Assembly: GCA_017853685.1 (NCBI GenBank)
Contig: JAFMJD010000004.1
Coordinates: 1 to 41,026, forward strand
Direction: 5' to 3'
Length of the DNA stretch: 41,026 bases
Source: Actinomycetota bacterium
GTDB lineage: Bacteria > Actinomycetota > Acidimicrobiia > Acidimicrobiales > Ilumatobacteraceae
In this document: positions 7,273 to 15,470 of the stretch, one piece after another
How positions within the stretch are numbered: the first letter of the stretch is position 1
How the letters are laid out: each line of letters starts with the position of its first letter
Position numbers and translations under genes: made by a program
Notes under the pieces: generated by a model
Told to the model about the DNA's origin: nothing
The model's database searches: none
Seen by the model: the letters and a program-made list of their open reading frames with translations, nothing else

Positions 7273-8199
7273 ATGGGTGCTTTCGAACTGAACGGCAAGG
7301 TTGCACTGATCACCGGTGCCAGCTACGGACTCGGCGAGGTGTTCGCCCACCGCATGGCCGATATCGGAGCAGATCTCGTGCTCACCGCTCGCTCGGCCGA
7401 GATGTTGGAGGGTGTTGCCTCGGCCATCCGGGCCAAGGGTCGCAAGGTCACGGTGGCGGCGGGCGACGTGTCGGTCGAGGACGATGTGCGACGTGTGGTT
7501 GCAGCCGGCGTGAAGGATCACGGCAAGATCGACATCCTCGTCAACAACGCCGGAATCTCCGACATGCGTGGACTCACGTCGGAGAACTACGACACCGAGA
7601 CGTTCAACCGCATTTTCGCCGTGGATGCGCTGGGCGTGTTCCTCTATGCGCGAGAGGTCGGCCGCCACATGCTCGAGCGCAGGTCGGGCTCGATCGTCAA
7701 CATCTGCTCCATCATGGGATCCGGAGCGAACGAACTGAATGTCATCGCCTACACCGCCGCCAAGGGCGCAGTGCGCAACCTCACCCAGCAGCTCGGCTGC
7801 GAGTGGGCAGATCGCGGAGTTCGCGTGAACGCCGTGTCGCCCGGCTTCATCGCCACCGAGATGACCCGTGCTGCCATCGAGGGCCTCGGTATGGCCGACT
7901 ACATCGCCAGCCGCACACCGATGCGCCGTATCGGTGATGCCGATGAGGTAGCCAACGCCGTGATCTTCCTCGCGTCCGATGCGTCGTCGTACATCACGGG
8001 CCACGATCTGCTCGTGGATGGTGGAACCAACGCCTCCAACGGCACCTTCCAGGTCCGTCCCGGCCACTTCGACTGGGGTGCAATGATCGGCAAGCCGGTG
8101 ATTCCGGGTGGGTACGAGGGCATGGTGCCGCTTCCGGAGCGGTTCTCGCTGTGGGCCGCCGGAATCCCCGGCGTGCACTACGAACTGCCGGCGGGCTGA
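7273..8199 (+). CDS. Short-chain dehydrogenase/reductase
   Basis: 308 residues, a classical SDR with a long C-terminal tail. The cofactor loop is TGASYGLG (14-21), NNAG is at 91-94, and the catalytic set is S146, Y160 and K164 (YTAAK). The C-terminal LVDGG strand is present. After it, an extra 45 residues (VRPGHFDWGAMIGKP to the end) extend beyond the usual 250-260 length and may cover the active site. ATG 7273 follows AAGGGGAA. RidA follows after 3 bp, so the two are co-transcribed. NAD(P)-dependent oxidation of an unknown alcohol or ketone in the cytoplasm. Confidence 0.9.
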   Translation: MGAFELNGKVALITGASYGLGEVFAHRMADIGADLVLTARSAEMLEGVASAIRAKGRKVTVAAGDVSVEDDVRRVVAAGVKDHGKIDILVNNAGISDMRGLTSENYDTETFNRIFAVDALGVFLYAREVGRHMLERRSGSIVNICSIMGSGANELNVIAYTAAKGAVRNLTQQLGCEWADRGVRVNAVSPGFIATEMTRAAIEGLGMADYIASRTPMRRIGDADEVANAVIFLASDASSYITGHDLLVDGGTNASNGTFQVRPGHFDWGAMIGKPVIPGGYEGMVPLPERFSLWAAGIPGVHYELPAG

Positions 8200-8202
8200 G
8201 CC

Positions 8203-8589
8203 GTGCCCCGACGGGCGATTGCCTCCGACGATGCTCCGAAGGCGTTGGGACCGTACTCGCAGGCCGTGGTGTCGGATCCCTTCGTCTTCCTTGCGGGTCA
8301 AACACCCGTGGACCCCGCAACGGGTCAACTGGTGGACGGTGGGATCACCGAACAGGCCGAGCAGGTCTTCGCCAATCTGACTGCCGTTCTGGTGGAGGCG
8401 GGGCTGAGCCTCGACGATGTGGTGAAGGTGAACGTCTACCTCACCGACATAGCGAACGACTTCGCCGCACTCAATGCGGTGTACGCCACGAAGTTCTCGG
8501 CTCCGTATCCGGCTCGCACCACAGTGTGTGTGGCCGGACTGCCCATGGGCGCGTGCGTGGAAATCGAGATGGTGGCCCGGCGGCCCTAA
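8203..8589 (+). CDS. RidA/YjgF-family enamine/imine deaminase
   Basis: 128 residues, the full length of the family. The key arginine is R105 in YPARTTVCVAGLP, with E120 in ACVEIEM, at the canonical RidA positions. GPYSQAVV near the N-terminus is also typical. Archetypal RidA hydrolyses reactive 2-aminoacrylate and related enamines; paralogs in catabolic operons act on pathway-specific enamines. GTG 8203 is 3 bp after the SDR stop, implying translational coupling. Pairing with an SDR suggests a nitrogen-containing substrate, which is inference only. Confidence 0.88.
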   Translation: MPRRAIASDDAPKALGPYSQAVVSDPFVFLAGQTPVDPATGQLVDGGITEQAEQVFANLTAVLVEAGLSLDDVVKVNVYLTDIANDFAALNAVYATKFSAPYPARTTVCVAGLPMGACVEIEMVARRP

Positions 8590-8598
8590 AGTCGCCCC
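8587..8598 (+). promoter_or_regulatory. -10 box TAAAGT for a leaderless start
   Basis: TAAAGT (8587-8592) overlaps the RidA stop codon and is followed by CGCCCC and ATG 8599. No ribosome-binding site precedes this ATG. Confidence 0.5.
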
Positions 8599-9390
8599 AT
8601 GAGCACTGCTGCATGGTCTGACGCCTCCATCACCGATCTGGTCAACCTCGCCGGGAAGCGAGCCGTCGTCACGGGGGCCGCAGTCGGCATCGGTGCGGCC
8701 ATCGCCACCCGACTCGCGCAGGCCGGAGCCGACGTGCTGCTCACCGACCTCGATGATCGTGGTGAGGCCACGGCGGCCGGGCTCCGATCGGGCGGACTGA
8801 GCGCGTCCTTCCAGCGGTGCGACATCACCAATACCGCGCACCTTGCCGCGGCCGCCCAATGGGCAGCCGATCGGGGGAGCCTCGACATCTGGGTGAACAA
8901 CGCAGGGATCTACCCCACCACCGGCCCGGTGCTGAAAGTCACCGACGAATTCCTCGACCGCATGTTCGACGTGAACGTGCGTGCGCAGTTCTCGGCGGCG
9001 CGCGAGGCCGCCAACCGCATGAGCACTGGTGGTGCCATCGTGAACCTGGCCTCGATCGCAGGAATCCGCGGCGGTGCGGGCATCTCTGCATACAGCGCAT
9101 CGAAGGGTGCGGTAATTGCCATGACCCGCGCGCTCGGTAATGAACTCGGACCCATGGGTATCCGCGTGAACGCGATCGCACCCGGCATCATCGATACACC
9201 CGGTGTGCGTGCCCAGATGGAACCGCTCAAGGCAACGGGACTGGACATCGATGCAGCGATAGCGGCGAACCCGCTCCGCACGGCGGGTCAGCCGGACCAC
9301 ATCGCGCGGGCGTGCCTGTTCCTCGTGTCGGGTCTGTCGGCTTTCGTGAACGGCGTGACGCTGGTGGTGGACGGCGGCGCTACCGCCTGA
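8599..9390 (+). CDS. Short-chain dehydrogenase/reductase (FabG-like)
   Basis: 263 residues. Cofactor loop TGAAVGIG (25-32), NNAGIYP (100-106), catalytic S152, Y165 and K169 (YSASK), and the terminal LVVDGG. This is a standard classical SDR length. It is not closely similar to the SDR at 7273, so it is not a recent duplicate. It begins 10 bp after RidA with its own leaderless-type -10 box. Its stop abuts the stop of the convergent MBL gene with zero spacing (TGATCA). Substrate unknown. Confidence 0.9.
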   Translation: MSTAAWSDASITDLVNLAGKRAVVTGAAVGIGAAIATRLAQAGADVLLTDLDDRGEATAAGLRSGGLSASFQRCDITNTAHLAAAAQWAADRGSLDIWVNNAGIYPTTGPVLKVTDEFLDRMFDVNVRAQFSAAREAANRMSTGGAIVNLASIAGIRGGAGISAYSASKGAVIAMTRALGNELGPMGIRVNAIAPGIIDTPGVRAQMEPLKATGLDIDAAIAANPLRTAGQPDHIARACLFLVSGLSAFVNGVTLVVDGGATA

Positions 9391-10686
9391 TCAGTCACGC
9401 CGCGCGAGGTCGCGTTTGCCCTCGCGGCTCGCGTGCGCGGCGTGGTTCAAGATGTTGCGCGCCATCGAGCTCTCCTGGCCCGCCGATCGGGTGGCGTAGA
9501 TCTCGGCCCGGGTCTCGTGCGCCTCGCGGGAGGACGGCTCCGCAAGCACGGCGAATTCGACGAGGTGGCAGGCCATGCGCAGGTCACCGAGAGTCGCAAG
9601 TTCGCGTGCTCGGGTGAGCACGGCGTCGAGGCCTCCGGCGAGCGCCACCCATTCGGTGGCCTGCTGGTCACGCGGTGCGGGCAAGAGGTTGTCGGGCTCG
9701 CCGTCGTACCAGCCGCCGTAGCGACGCCACACGTTCCGCACGATGAATTGCGGGTGGTCGTACACCGGCTGCAGATACGGAAGCCGTCGCAGGTGCTCGG
9801 GAACCTCGACGGTGTGGATGACATCATTCAGTGTGACACCACGGTTCATGAGCGAGAGCGTTTGGTCCTCGATCGTGTCGAGCAGTTCGGCGGTGTCCAG
9901 CAACGCCGTGCGGATTCGCTCGGCGCCGATGATGGGCAGCCCGTGGCCGCACAGCATCAGTTCTGCGCCGCAGGCCGCCATGTCACGCAGTGCGTCGGCC
10001 CAGTCGCTCACGTAGCGCTGCACCTTCTGCGGATTTCCTGCATTGGGGACGGCCCAGATGAACAGGTCGCCGGGATGCAGAACCCGCGCCTCGGGGACCC
10101 AGGTCCACGTTGCATCGTCGGTCTCGCCGCGCGCATGGTGCAGCTCGAAGGTCATGCCGCCGTGTTGGAAGGAATAGTGATCCCGGTAGGTGACATCGGG
10201 ATATCGGTAGTCGTCGGGCCAGGCGAAGCGTTCGATCGGGAGTGCGAACTGGCGCTGATTGATGGCGGTGTTCCACCCGAGTGTTCGCTCGTAGCGCCGG
10301 AAGTGGTCGGGCACGTCTTCGTGCGCGTACACGGTCGGTTGCTGCCAGCCGCGTCGTTCTGCCTCTGCCTCGAACAGACGCGTACCGAAGATGTGATCGA
10401 TGTGGTGGTGCGAGTACACCGCAGCACGCAGTGGGTCGTTGGGGCGCCATGCCCGGACCTGTTCGAAGAGATGATCGGCGTCGAACTTCCCGCCGGTATC
10501 GAGCAGGACGAGTCCGTCGCCGGTGTCGAGCGCGTTCACCGATGCAATGGAGATGAAGGTGAGGATGCCGGGAGCGATCTCCTCGGCCGCCCGGCCGAGT
10601 GCGGGTTGCACCGGGTGGTGTTCGTGGACGAGATCGACCTCGCCGTTCCAGTACCGCTCTGCAAGATCGAGGATCGACTCGGGCAT
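9391..10686 (-). CDS. MBL-fold alkylsulfatase-like hydrolase, lacking the SCP2-like C-domain
   Basis: 431 residues from ATG 10686; the ORF-track extension upstream is Cys/Pro-rich shadow sequence. The metal motif is H93-H-H95-I-D97-H98 (HxHxDH). Further family features are GRAAEEIAPG, LHPGDLFIWAVPN and LCGHGLPIIG. An alkylsulfatase dimerisation-type helical domain follows (DHPQFIVRNVWRRYGGWYDG onward). SdsA1/BDS1-type enzymes carry another SCP2-like domain for long alkyl chains; this protein stops before it. It probably hydrolyses an organic sulfate ester or a similar ester in the cytoplasm, as no signal peptide is visible. AACACT-N6-ATG suggests a leaderless start. Confidence 0.85.
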   Translation of the reverse strand: MPESILDLAERYWNGEVDLVHEHHPVQPALGRAAEEIAPGILTFISIASVNALDTGDGLVLLDTGGKFDADHLFEQVRAWRPNDPLRAAVYSHHHIDHIFGTRLFEAEAERRGWQQPTVYAHEDVPDHFRRYERTLGWNTAINQRQFALPIERFAWPDDYRYPDVTYRDHYSFQHGGMTFELHHARGETDDATWTWVPEARVLHPGDLFIWAVPNAGNPQKVQRYVSDWADALRDMAACGAELMLCGHGLPIIGAERIRTALLDTAELLDTIEDQTLSLMNRGVTLNDVIHTVEVPEHLRRLPYLQPVYDHPQFIVRNVWRRYGGWYDGEPDNLLPAPRDQQATEWVALAGGLDAVLTRARELATLGDLRMACHLVEFAVLAEPSSREAHETRAEIYATRSAGQESSMARNILNHAAHASREGKRDLARRD

Positions 10687-10714
10687 GCGCCGAGTGTTCC
10701 AGATCAGTGGGTGG

Positions 10715-11185
10715 TCAGCGCACCAATCCGTCGGGGGCGCCACCCGGCACGGGCCACTGGAAGTGCAGGGTGGTCCGCACGATCTTCCAGACGCCATTCA
10801 CCCTTCGATATCGGTCCTCGTAGGTGCCGTACAGCACCACTGGATTCGCACGGGGGGTGGTGGAGCCTCGCTCGAAATAGGAGATGTCGATGAGGAACCA
10901 GTCGCCCGTGGCTTCATCACCGGTCACGCTGATGCGCGGGTTGGTCACCGCATGGCGCCCGTAGGAGTAACGGGCGGCGCCTTGGCGACTCTCGAAGTAT
11001 GGGAGCCACCCGGCTCGCATCGCCGGCTTACCCTCCCAGGTTCCGAAGGGTCCGAAGTCGCAGACCGCATCGTCCACGTACAGGCTCAGCAGCGCATCGA
11101 GGTCGCCGCCGTCGAAGTGGTGCGTGTAGTCGAGACGGAGGTTCCGGATGTCCTCGAGGTCGTTCAATTCCTGGAGACTGCGCAT
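10715..11185 (-). CDS. SnoaL-like (NTF2-fold) protein
   Basis: 156 residues, one SnoaL_4-type domain: LNDLEDIRNLRLDYTHHFDGGDLDALLSLYVDDAVCDFG at the N-terminus and EDRYRRVNGVWKIVRTTLHFQW at the end. NTF2-fold proteins of this type are small cyclases, isomerases, dehydratases or ring-hydroxylase beta-like subunits; no specific catalytic residues can be assigned. Start ATG 11185 lies 6 nt after TACGGT, while an AGAGGAAG motif is too far away to act as a ribosome-binding site. It stands 28 bp upstream of the MBL gene on the same strand. Confidence 0.82.
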   Translation of the reverse strand: MRSLQELNDLEDIRNLRLDYTHHFDGGDLDALLSLYVDDAVCDFGPFGTWEGKPAMRAGWLPYFESRQGAARYSYGRHAVTNPRISVTGDEATGDWFLIDISYFERGSTTPRANPVVLYGTYEDRYRRVNGVWKIVRTTLHFQWPVPGGAPDGLVR

Positions 11186-11265
11186 GGCGAGACCGTACTT
11201 CCTCTGAACAATGATGCAGAAGTGGGGTCGTGTACCGTCCGTCTGTCCGTCGGAGAAGGTGGAAG

Positions 11266-12228
11266 ATGACTGCTGGCACCGTGTTGATGTCACTCCGGTC
11301 TGGCGTGGGCAACCAGTTGTTCCAGTACGCCGCAGGACTGCAGGTGGCGGCCGAACTCGATGCAACGCTGTACGTCCAGCCCGCACCCGGATCCGGTATC
11401 GGTTTGCTCGACCTCCTTCCGGAAGGCTCCGTGCTCCGGGCCGGACCGGAGCAATGGCGGCGCTTCCGTCTCTCGCCCGAACAGCGCTCGTTGCAGCGCC
11501 GCTTGGTCGATCGTGCGGCACGCGCGATGCCGTGGCACCAGCGCCGTGTGGCACACATTCGACAAGTGGTCGGGACCGACCAACATGCGTTGGCGCCACG
11601 CAAAGGACGGATCGACGCGAAGGACTGCTTCATGTCGGGGTGGTTCATCCATCGGTCGTGGTTCGGCAACACGGCTCCACTCGTGGCCGAGCAGGTACGG
11701 ACCACGCTCGAGGTGCATCCTGCATTTGGGCTCGGGCGCGGTGCCACAGTGATCTCGTTCCGCCGCGGCGACTACGTGCGCCTCGGTTGGGATCTCGACC
11801 TGTCGTACTACGAAACGGCGCTGTCTCGGCTGGGGTCTGACGCCGGTTCGCTGTGGCTCGTCGGCGACGACGCGCTGTTTCTCGAGATGGCTCGACCGTG
11901 GCTTGCCGCCCGCGGTCACGACGTGCGGGTGGTCCCCGACCTCGGCGGTTCGCGGGCACTCACCGATCTTGCGATCATCGCCGGAGCGTCTGGCGTCGTG
12001 ATGTCCAACTCCACCTTTTGCTGGTGGGGTGTCACCGCTGGTGCAGCGCGCGGGCGACCGGACAACGCCGACGCAGGCAGAGCTCGCACGGGTGAGCCCC
12101 ATCGGCAGAAACTCGTGTTCGTTCCTGAGCCTTGGCTGCCGAGTGCGAACCAGAGTCACGAACAGGCGGGGCTCCGACATCCAGATTGGCAAGTCGTGAG
12201 CACGTGTTTCGGGCAAACCATCACCTGA
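11266..12228 (+). CDS. GT11-family glycosyltransferase (alpha-1,2-fucosyltransferase-like)
   Basis: 320 residues. The family N-terminal motif GVGNQLFQYA is at 13-22. The nucleotide-sugar motif FRRGDY is at 165-170, where family members usually have HxRRGDY; here Ser precedes Phe. WLVGDD follows, and motif III MSNSTFCWWG is at 246-255. This enzyme would transfer fucose, or a similar deoxyhexose, from GDP-sugar to a galactosyl acceptor in surface glycan or O-antigen-like polymer. ATG 11266 follows GGAGAAGG. It is a lone gene with no glycan cluster around it, which is unusual for GT11. Confidence 0.85.
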   Translation: MTAGTVLMSLRSGVGNQLFQYAAGLQVAAELDATLYVQPAPGSGIGLLDLLPEGSVLRAGPEQWRRFRLSPEQRSLQRRLVDRAARAMPWHQRRVAHIRQVVGTDQHALAPRKGRIDAKDCFMSGWFIHRSWFGNTAPLVAEQVRTTLEVHPAFGLGRGATVISFRRGDYVRLGWDLDLSYYETALSRLGSDAGSLWLVGDDALFLEMARPWLAARGHDVRVVPDLGGSRALTDLAIIAGASGVVMSNSTFCWWGVTAGAARGRPDNADAGRARTGEPHRQKLVFVPEPWLPSANQSHEQAGLRHPDWQVVSTCFGQTIT

Positions 12229-12237
12229 AACCCATCT

Positions 12238-12267
12238 CGTCGAGCGCCGTCTGCGCCGGGCTCGACG
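12238..12267. terminator. 8-bp hairpin between converging fucosyltransferase and tRNA-Arg
   Basis: CGTCGAGC (12238-12245) pairs perfectly with GCTCGACG (12260-12267) around a 14-nt loop. It sits 10 bp after the fucosyltransferase stop and 13 bp past the tRNA 3' end, so it could serve both. No T-tract on either side. Confidence 0.45.
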
Positions 12268-12280
12268 CATCGCGGGTTCG

Positions 12281-12355
12281 TGGCGCCCTCGGCAGGATTC
12301 GAACCTGCGCACACGGCTCCGGAGGCCGACGCTCTATCCCCTGAGCTACGAGGGC
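12281..12355 (-). tRNA. tRNA-Arg (anticodon CCG)
   Basis: The minus strand folds as a cloverleaf: acceptor GCCCTCG/CGAGGGC, D-arm GCTC...GAGC, anticodon loop CTCCGGA giving CCG (reads CGG), and T-arm GCAGG-TTCGAAT-CCTGC. The discriminator is G and CCA is encoded directly after it. The outermost anticodon-stem pair looks like a T-T mismatch. It is divergent from argS, whose ATG lies 58 bp away, so the arginine isoacceptor and its synthetase share one intergenic region. Confidence 0.95.
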
Positions 12356-12400
12356 GGGACGTGGAAGGTTACCGTCTGCATCTGCTGGATGCCTCGCCGT

Positions 12401-12413
12401 TACTCTTGAAGCA
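12401..12413 (+). promoter_or_regulatory. -10 box TACTCT for leaderless argS
   Basis: TACTCT (12401-12406), 7 nt, then ATG 12414. No ribosome-binding site is present. This would be the promoter of the argS-lysA operon. Confidence 0.55.
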
Positions 12414-14144
12414 ATGGCCGACCCGCTCCATACCGTTTCGTCGTTGCTCGCGCCCGTGTATCGCGCGGTAACTGGCGTGGACGTCGATCCGGTGGTGCGA
12501 GCGAGTGATCGCGCTGATGCTCAGTCGAACGGGGCACTTCCGGCGGCCAAGCAACTCGGTCGCAATCCTCGTGAGGTTGCCGCCGAAGTGGTTGCTGCGG
12601 CCGGCAGCGTGCTCGCCGGAGTCGCTACCGCAGAAATTGCTGGGCCCGGGTTCATCAACCTCACGTTCGACGATGCCTTCATCGCTGCGGAACTCTCGTC
12701 TGCCGCGCGCGATGCACATCTGGGCGTGCGCCGCGCACTGCAGCCCGAAAGAGTGGTGGTCGACTATTCGGCCCCGAACGTCGCCAAGGAGATGCACGTC
12801 GGTCACCTGCGCACCACGATCATCGGCGATGCACTCGTGCGGATGCTCGAGTTCGTCGGTCACGAGGTGATCCGCGAGAACCACATCGGCGACTGGGGCA
12901 CGCCCTTCGGCATGCTGATCGAGCATCTGCTCGACCTGGGTGAGGCCGAGGCAGCGAAGGAACTCTCGGTGGGCGACCTCGACGGTTTCTACCGTCAGGC
13001 CCGCGCGAAGTTCGATGCCGACGATGAGTTCAAGCAGCGCAGCCGCCTTCGCGTCGTTGCGCTGCAGGGCGGTGATCCCGAGACGCTGCGCCTCTGGCAG
13101 GAACTGGTGGACGCAAGCGCCGCCTACTTCCACGCGGTCTACCGCAAGCTGGGTGTGCTGCTGACGAGCGCCGATCTGGCCGGTGAATCGAGTTATCACC
13201 CGCTGCTGGACGAAGTCATCCGTCGGCTCGATGCCGCCGGCCTCCTACAGCAGTCCGATGGTGCCGACGTGGTGTTCCCGCCGGGCTTCACCAACCGCGA
13301 GGGCGAACCGCTGCCGCTCATCGTCCGCAAGGGAAATGGTGGGTTCAACTACGCCACCAGCGATCTCGCCTGTGTCATCGACCGAGTGGAGCGCGTGGGC
13401 GCCACGCTCATGCTCTACGTGGTGGGCGCACCCCAGGCACAGCACTTCGAGATGGTCTGGAAGGTCTGCGAGATGGCTGGCTGGCTCACTCCACCGGCGC
13501 GCTGTGTGCACGTGCAGTTCGGCAGCGTGCTCGGGTCCGACCGCAAGATGTTCAAGACGCGCAGCGGCGACACCGTCAAACTGGTGGATCTCATCGACGA
13601 GGCAGTGGAGCGCGGTATTGCCCAGGTGCGATCACGCAGCGCCGAGCTCTCGTCCGACGAGCAGGAGCAGGTGGGCCGCATGATCGGTATCGGCGCCATG
13701 AAGTACGCCGACCTGTCCACCGATCGCATCAAGGACTACGTGTTCGACTGGGACCGGATGCTGTCGTTCGACGGCAATACCGCTCCCTACCTCCAGTACG
13801 CCCACGCCCGGATTCGTTCCATCTTCCGCAAGGCCGGTGAGGAGTTCCTGTCGGGCGACGCGGTGGTGTCGCTCGGCGAGCCGCAGGAACGGGCGCTGGC
13901 ACTGAGACTGCTCGGCTTCGACCAGGCGGTGGCCGAGTCATTGGAACGCTTCAGCCCGCACCGACTCTGCACCTACTTGTTCGATCTCGCGCAGGACTTC
14001 ACGGCGTTCTACGAAGCGTGTCCGGTGTTGCGGGCCGACGTTGATTCGGTGCGGCGCAGCCGTCTGGCGCTGTGCGATCTGACCGCCCGCATCCTGGACC
14101 GCGGTCTGGGTCTGCTGGGCATCGACGTACCGGACCGGATGTGA
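12414..14144 (+). CDS. argS: Arginyl-tRNA synthetase
   Basis: 576 residues, normal for bacterial ArgRS. An N-terminal Add-1-type domain (about 1-110) is followed by the class I catalytic domain with the HIGH equivalent H128-V-G-H131 in SAPNVAKEMHVGHLRTTIIGD. As in most bacterial ArgRS the KMSKS loop is degenerate (SDRKMFKTRSGDTVKL). The DALR anticodon-binding domain forms the last about 130 residues (NTAPYLQYAHARIRSIFR onward). It joins arginine to tRNA-Arg, and a tRNA-Arg gene lies directly upstream. lysA begins 2 bp after its stop, the usual actinobacterial coupling. Confidence 0.97.
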   Translation: MADPLHTVSSLLAPVYRAVTGVDVDPVVRASDRADAQSNGALPAAKQLGRNPREVAAEVVAAAGSVLAGVATAEIAGPGFINLTFDDAFIAAELSSAARDAHLGVRRALQPERVVVDYSAPNVAKEMHVGHLRTTIIGDALVRMLEFVGHEVIRENHIGDWGTPFGMLIEHLLDLGEAEAAKELSVGDLDGFYRQARAKFDADDEFKQRSRLRVVALQGGDPETLRLWQELVDASAAYFHAVYRKLGVLLTSADLAGESSYHPLLDEVIRRLDAAGLLQQSDGADVVFPPGFTNREGEPLPLIVRKGNGGFNYATSDLACVIDRVERVGATLMLYVVGAPQAQHFEMVWKVCEMAGWLTPPARCVHVQFGSVLGSDRKMFKTRSGDTVKLVDLIDEAVERGIAQVRSRSAELSSDEQEQVGRMIGIGAMKYADLSTDRIKDYVFDWDRMLSFDGNTAPYLQYAHARIRSIFRKAGEEFLSGDAVVSLGEPQERALALRLLGFDQAVAESLERFSPHRLCTYLFDLAQDFTAFYEACPVLRADVDSVRRSRLALCDLTARILDRGLGLLGIDVPDRM

Positions 14145-14146
14145 CC

Positions 14147-15421
14147 ATGAGCCCCGTCCCGCGTCATCTGCTCCCGGAGACCTCTGCAGAGCGTGCCGAC
14201 GGGTCGCTCGAGATCGGCGGCGTCTCCACACTGGACCTCGCAGCGCAGTACGGCACACCGTTGTTCGTCTACGACGAACAACATCTCCGCAGCCGTTGCC
14301 GTGAGGCCGTCACCTCGTTCGGGGCAGACCGCGTGGTCTACGCCACCAAGGCGTTCCTCTGCCGTGCCATGGCCCGCCTCGTGCACGAGGAGGGTTTGAT
14401 GCTCGACGTGGCCACCTCGGGCGAACTCTTCGTGGCCCTGTCGGCCGGTGTTCCTGCGTCGAGGTGCGTGCTGCACGGAAACAACAAGTCGCTCGACGAA
14501 CTCCGGTTCGCCATCACGAGTGGTGTGCACCACATCAACGTGGACAGTTTCGACGAGTTGGACCGACTCGACACTCTGCACCGCGAGGGACTCCCCGTCC
14601 CGCGGGTTGCGCTCCGCATCACTCCGGGCGTGGAGGCCCACACGCACGAGTACATCGCCACCGGCCAGGACGACTCCAAATTCGGGTTCAACCTCGCGAA
14701 CGGTGATGCAGCACGAGCGGTTTCGCGAGCCGATCGCTCGCCCTCGGTGGAGCTGATGGGTCTGCACTGCCACATCGGCTCCAACGTCTTTGCCGTGTCA
14801 TCGTTCGCTCGTGCGGCCGAGGTGATGGCCGCTTTCGCTGCGCCCTACGACTTGCCCGAGCTCACACTCGGCGGTGGTCTCGGCGTTGCATATGTCGAGG
14901 GCGAACAGGCTCCGTCGATCTCCGAATGGGCCACGGTGCTGCTCGACGCCTGCCGGTCGCTCGGGGTGCGCAGTGCCATCACGGTGGAGCCGGGCAGGTC
15001 CATCGTGGCGAATGCTGCAGTAACGCTCTACAGCGTGGGCACCATCAAGGACATCCCCGGTGTGCGCAGCTATCTCTCGGTAGACGGCGGGATGAGCGAC
15101 AACCCCCGTCCCGTGCTGTACGGCAGCGGTTACGAAGCATTCCTGCCGAGAGCATGGGGTGCGGATCGTGTGCGCGCCGTGCGCGTGGTGGGCAAGCACT
15201 GCGAGAGCGGCGACATCCTCATCAACGACGCCATGGTTCCAGCCGACACTGCGGTGGGCGATGTACTCGCGATGCCGGTCACCGGCGCATACGGATATTC
15301 GATGTCGTCGAACTACAACATGGTGGGCAAGCCCGCAGTGGTATTCGTCCGCGACGGTAAGTCGCGGCTGGTGCTGCGTCGACAGACCCACGAGGATCTC
15401 GTCGCTCTCGACATCGACTGA
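14147..15421 (+). CDS. lysA: Diaminopimelate decarboxylase
   Basis: 424 residues from ATG 14147; the ORF-track form from 14072 runs back into argS. Fold-type III PLP enzyme making L-lysine from meso-diaminopimelate. PLP lysine K68 is in VVYATKAF. Other landmarks are LHCHIGSN, the glycine-rich LGGGLGVAY, EPGRSIVANA and the dimer-interface GKHCESGDIL that supplies the catalytic Cys. It follows argS by 2 bp. The stop is within TGATCA. Confidence 0.96.
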   Translation: MSPVPRHLLPETSAERADGSLEIGGVSTLDLAAQYGTPLFVYDEQHLRSRCREAVTSFGADRVVYATKAFLCRAMARLVHEEGLMLDVATSGELFVALSAGVPASRCVLHGNNKSLDELRFAITSGVHHINVDSFDELDRLDTLHREGLPVPRVALRITPGVEAHTHEYIATGQDDSKFGFNLANGDAARAVSRADRSPSVELMGLHCHIGSNVFAVSSFARAAEVMAAFAAPYDLPELTLGGGLGVAYVEGEQAPSISEWATVLLDACRSLGVRSAITVEPGRSIVANAAVTLYSVGTIKDIPGVRSYLSVDGGMSDNPRPVLYGSGYEAFLPRAWGADRVRAVRVVGKHCESGDILINDAMVPADTAVGDVLAMPVTGAYGYSMSSNYNMVGKPAVVFVRDGKSRLVLRRQTHEDLVALDID

Positions 15422-15470
15422 TCAGCCGGATCGCTTCCGCCGTCGGGTGCGCCGTGCACCCAGTGGGGTC

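Noticed and set aside
7201-9300. 699-residue minus-strand ORF
   Set aside because: Antisense to two clear SDR genes and RidA. It is His/Arg/Gly-rich with no family motif; long shadows are expected in GC-rich coding DNA.
15159-15470. Upstream extension of the AbiEi-like ORF
   Set aside because: It lies out of frame within the lysA 3' end; similarity to the family begins after ATG 15471.
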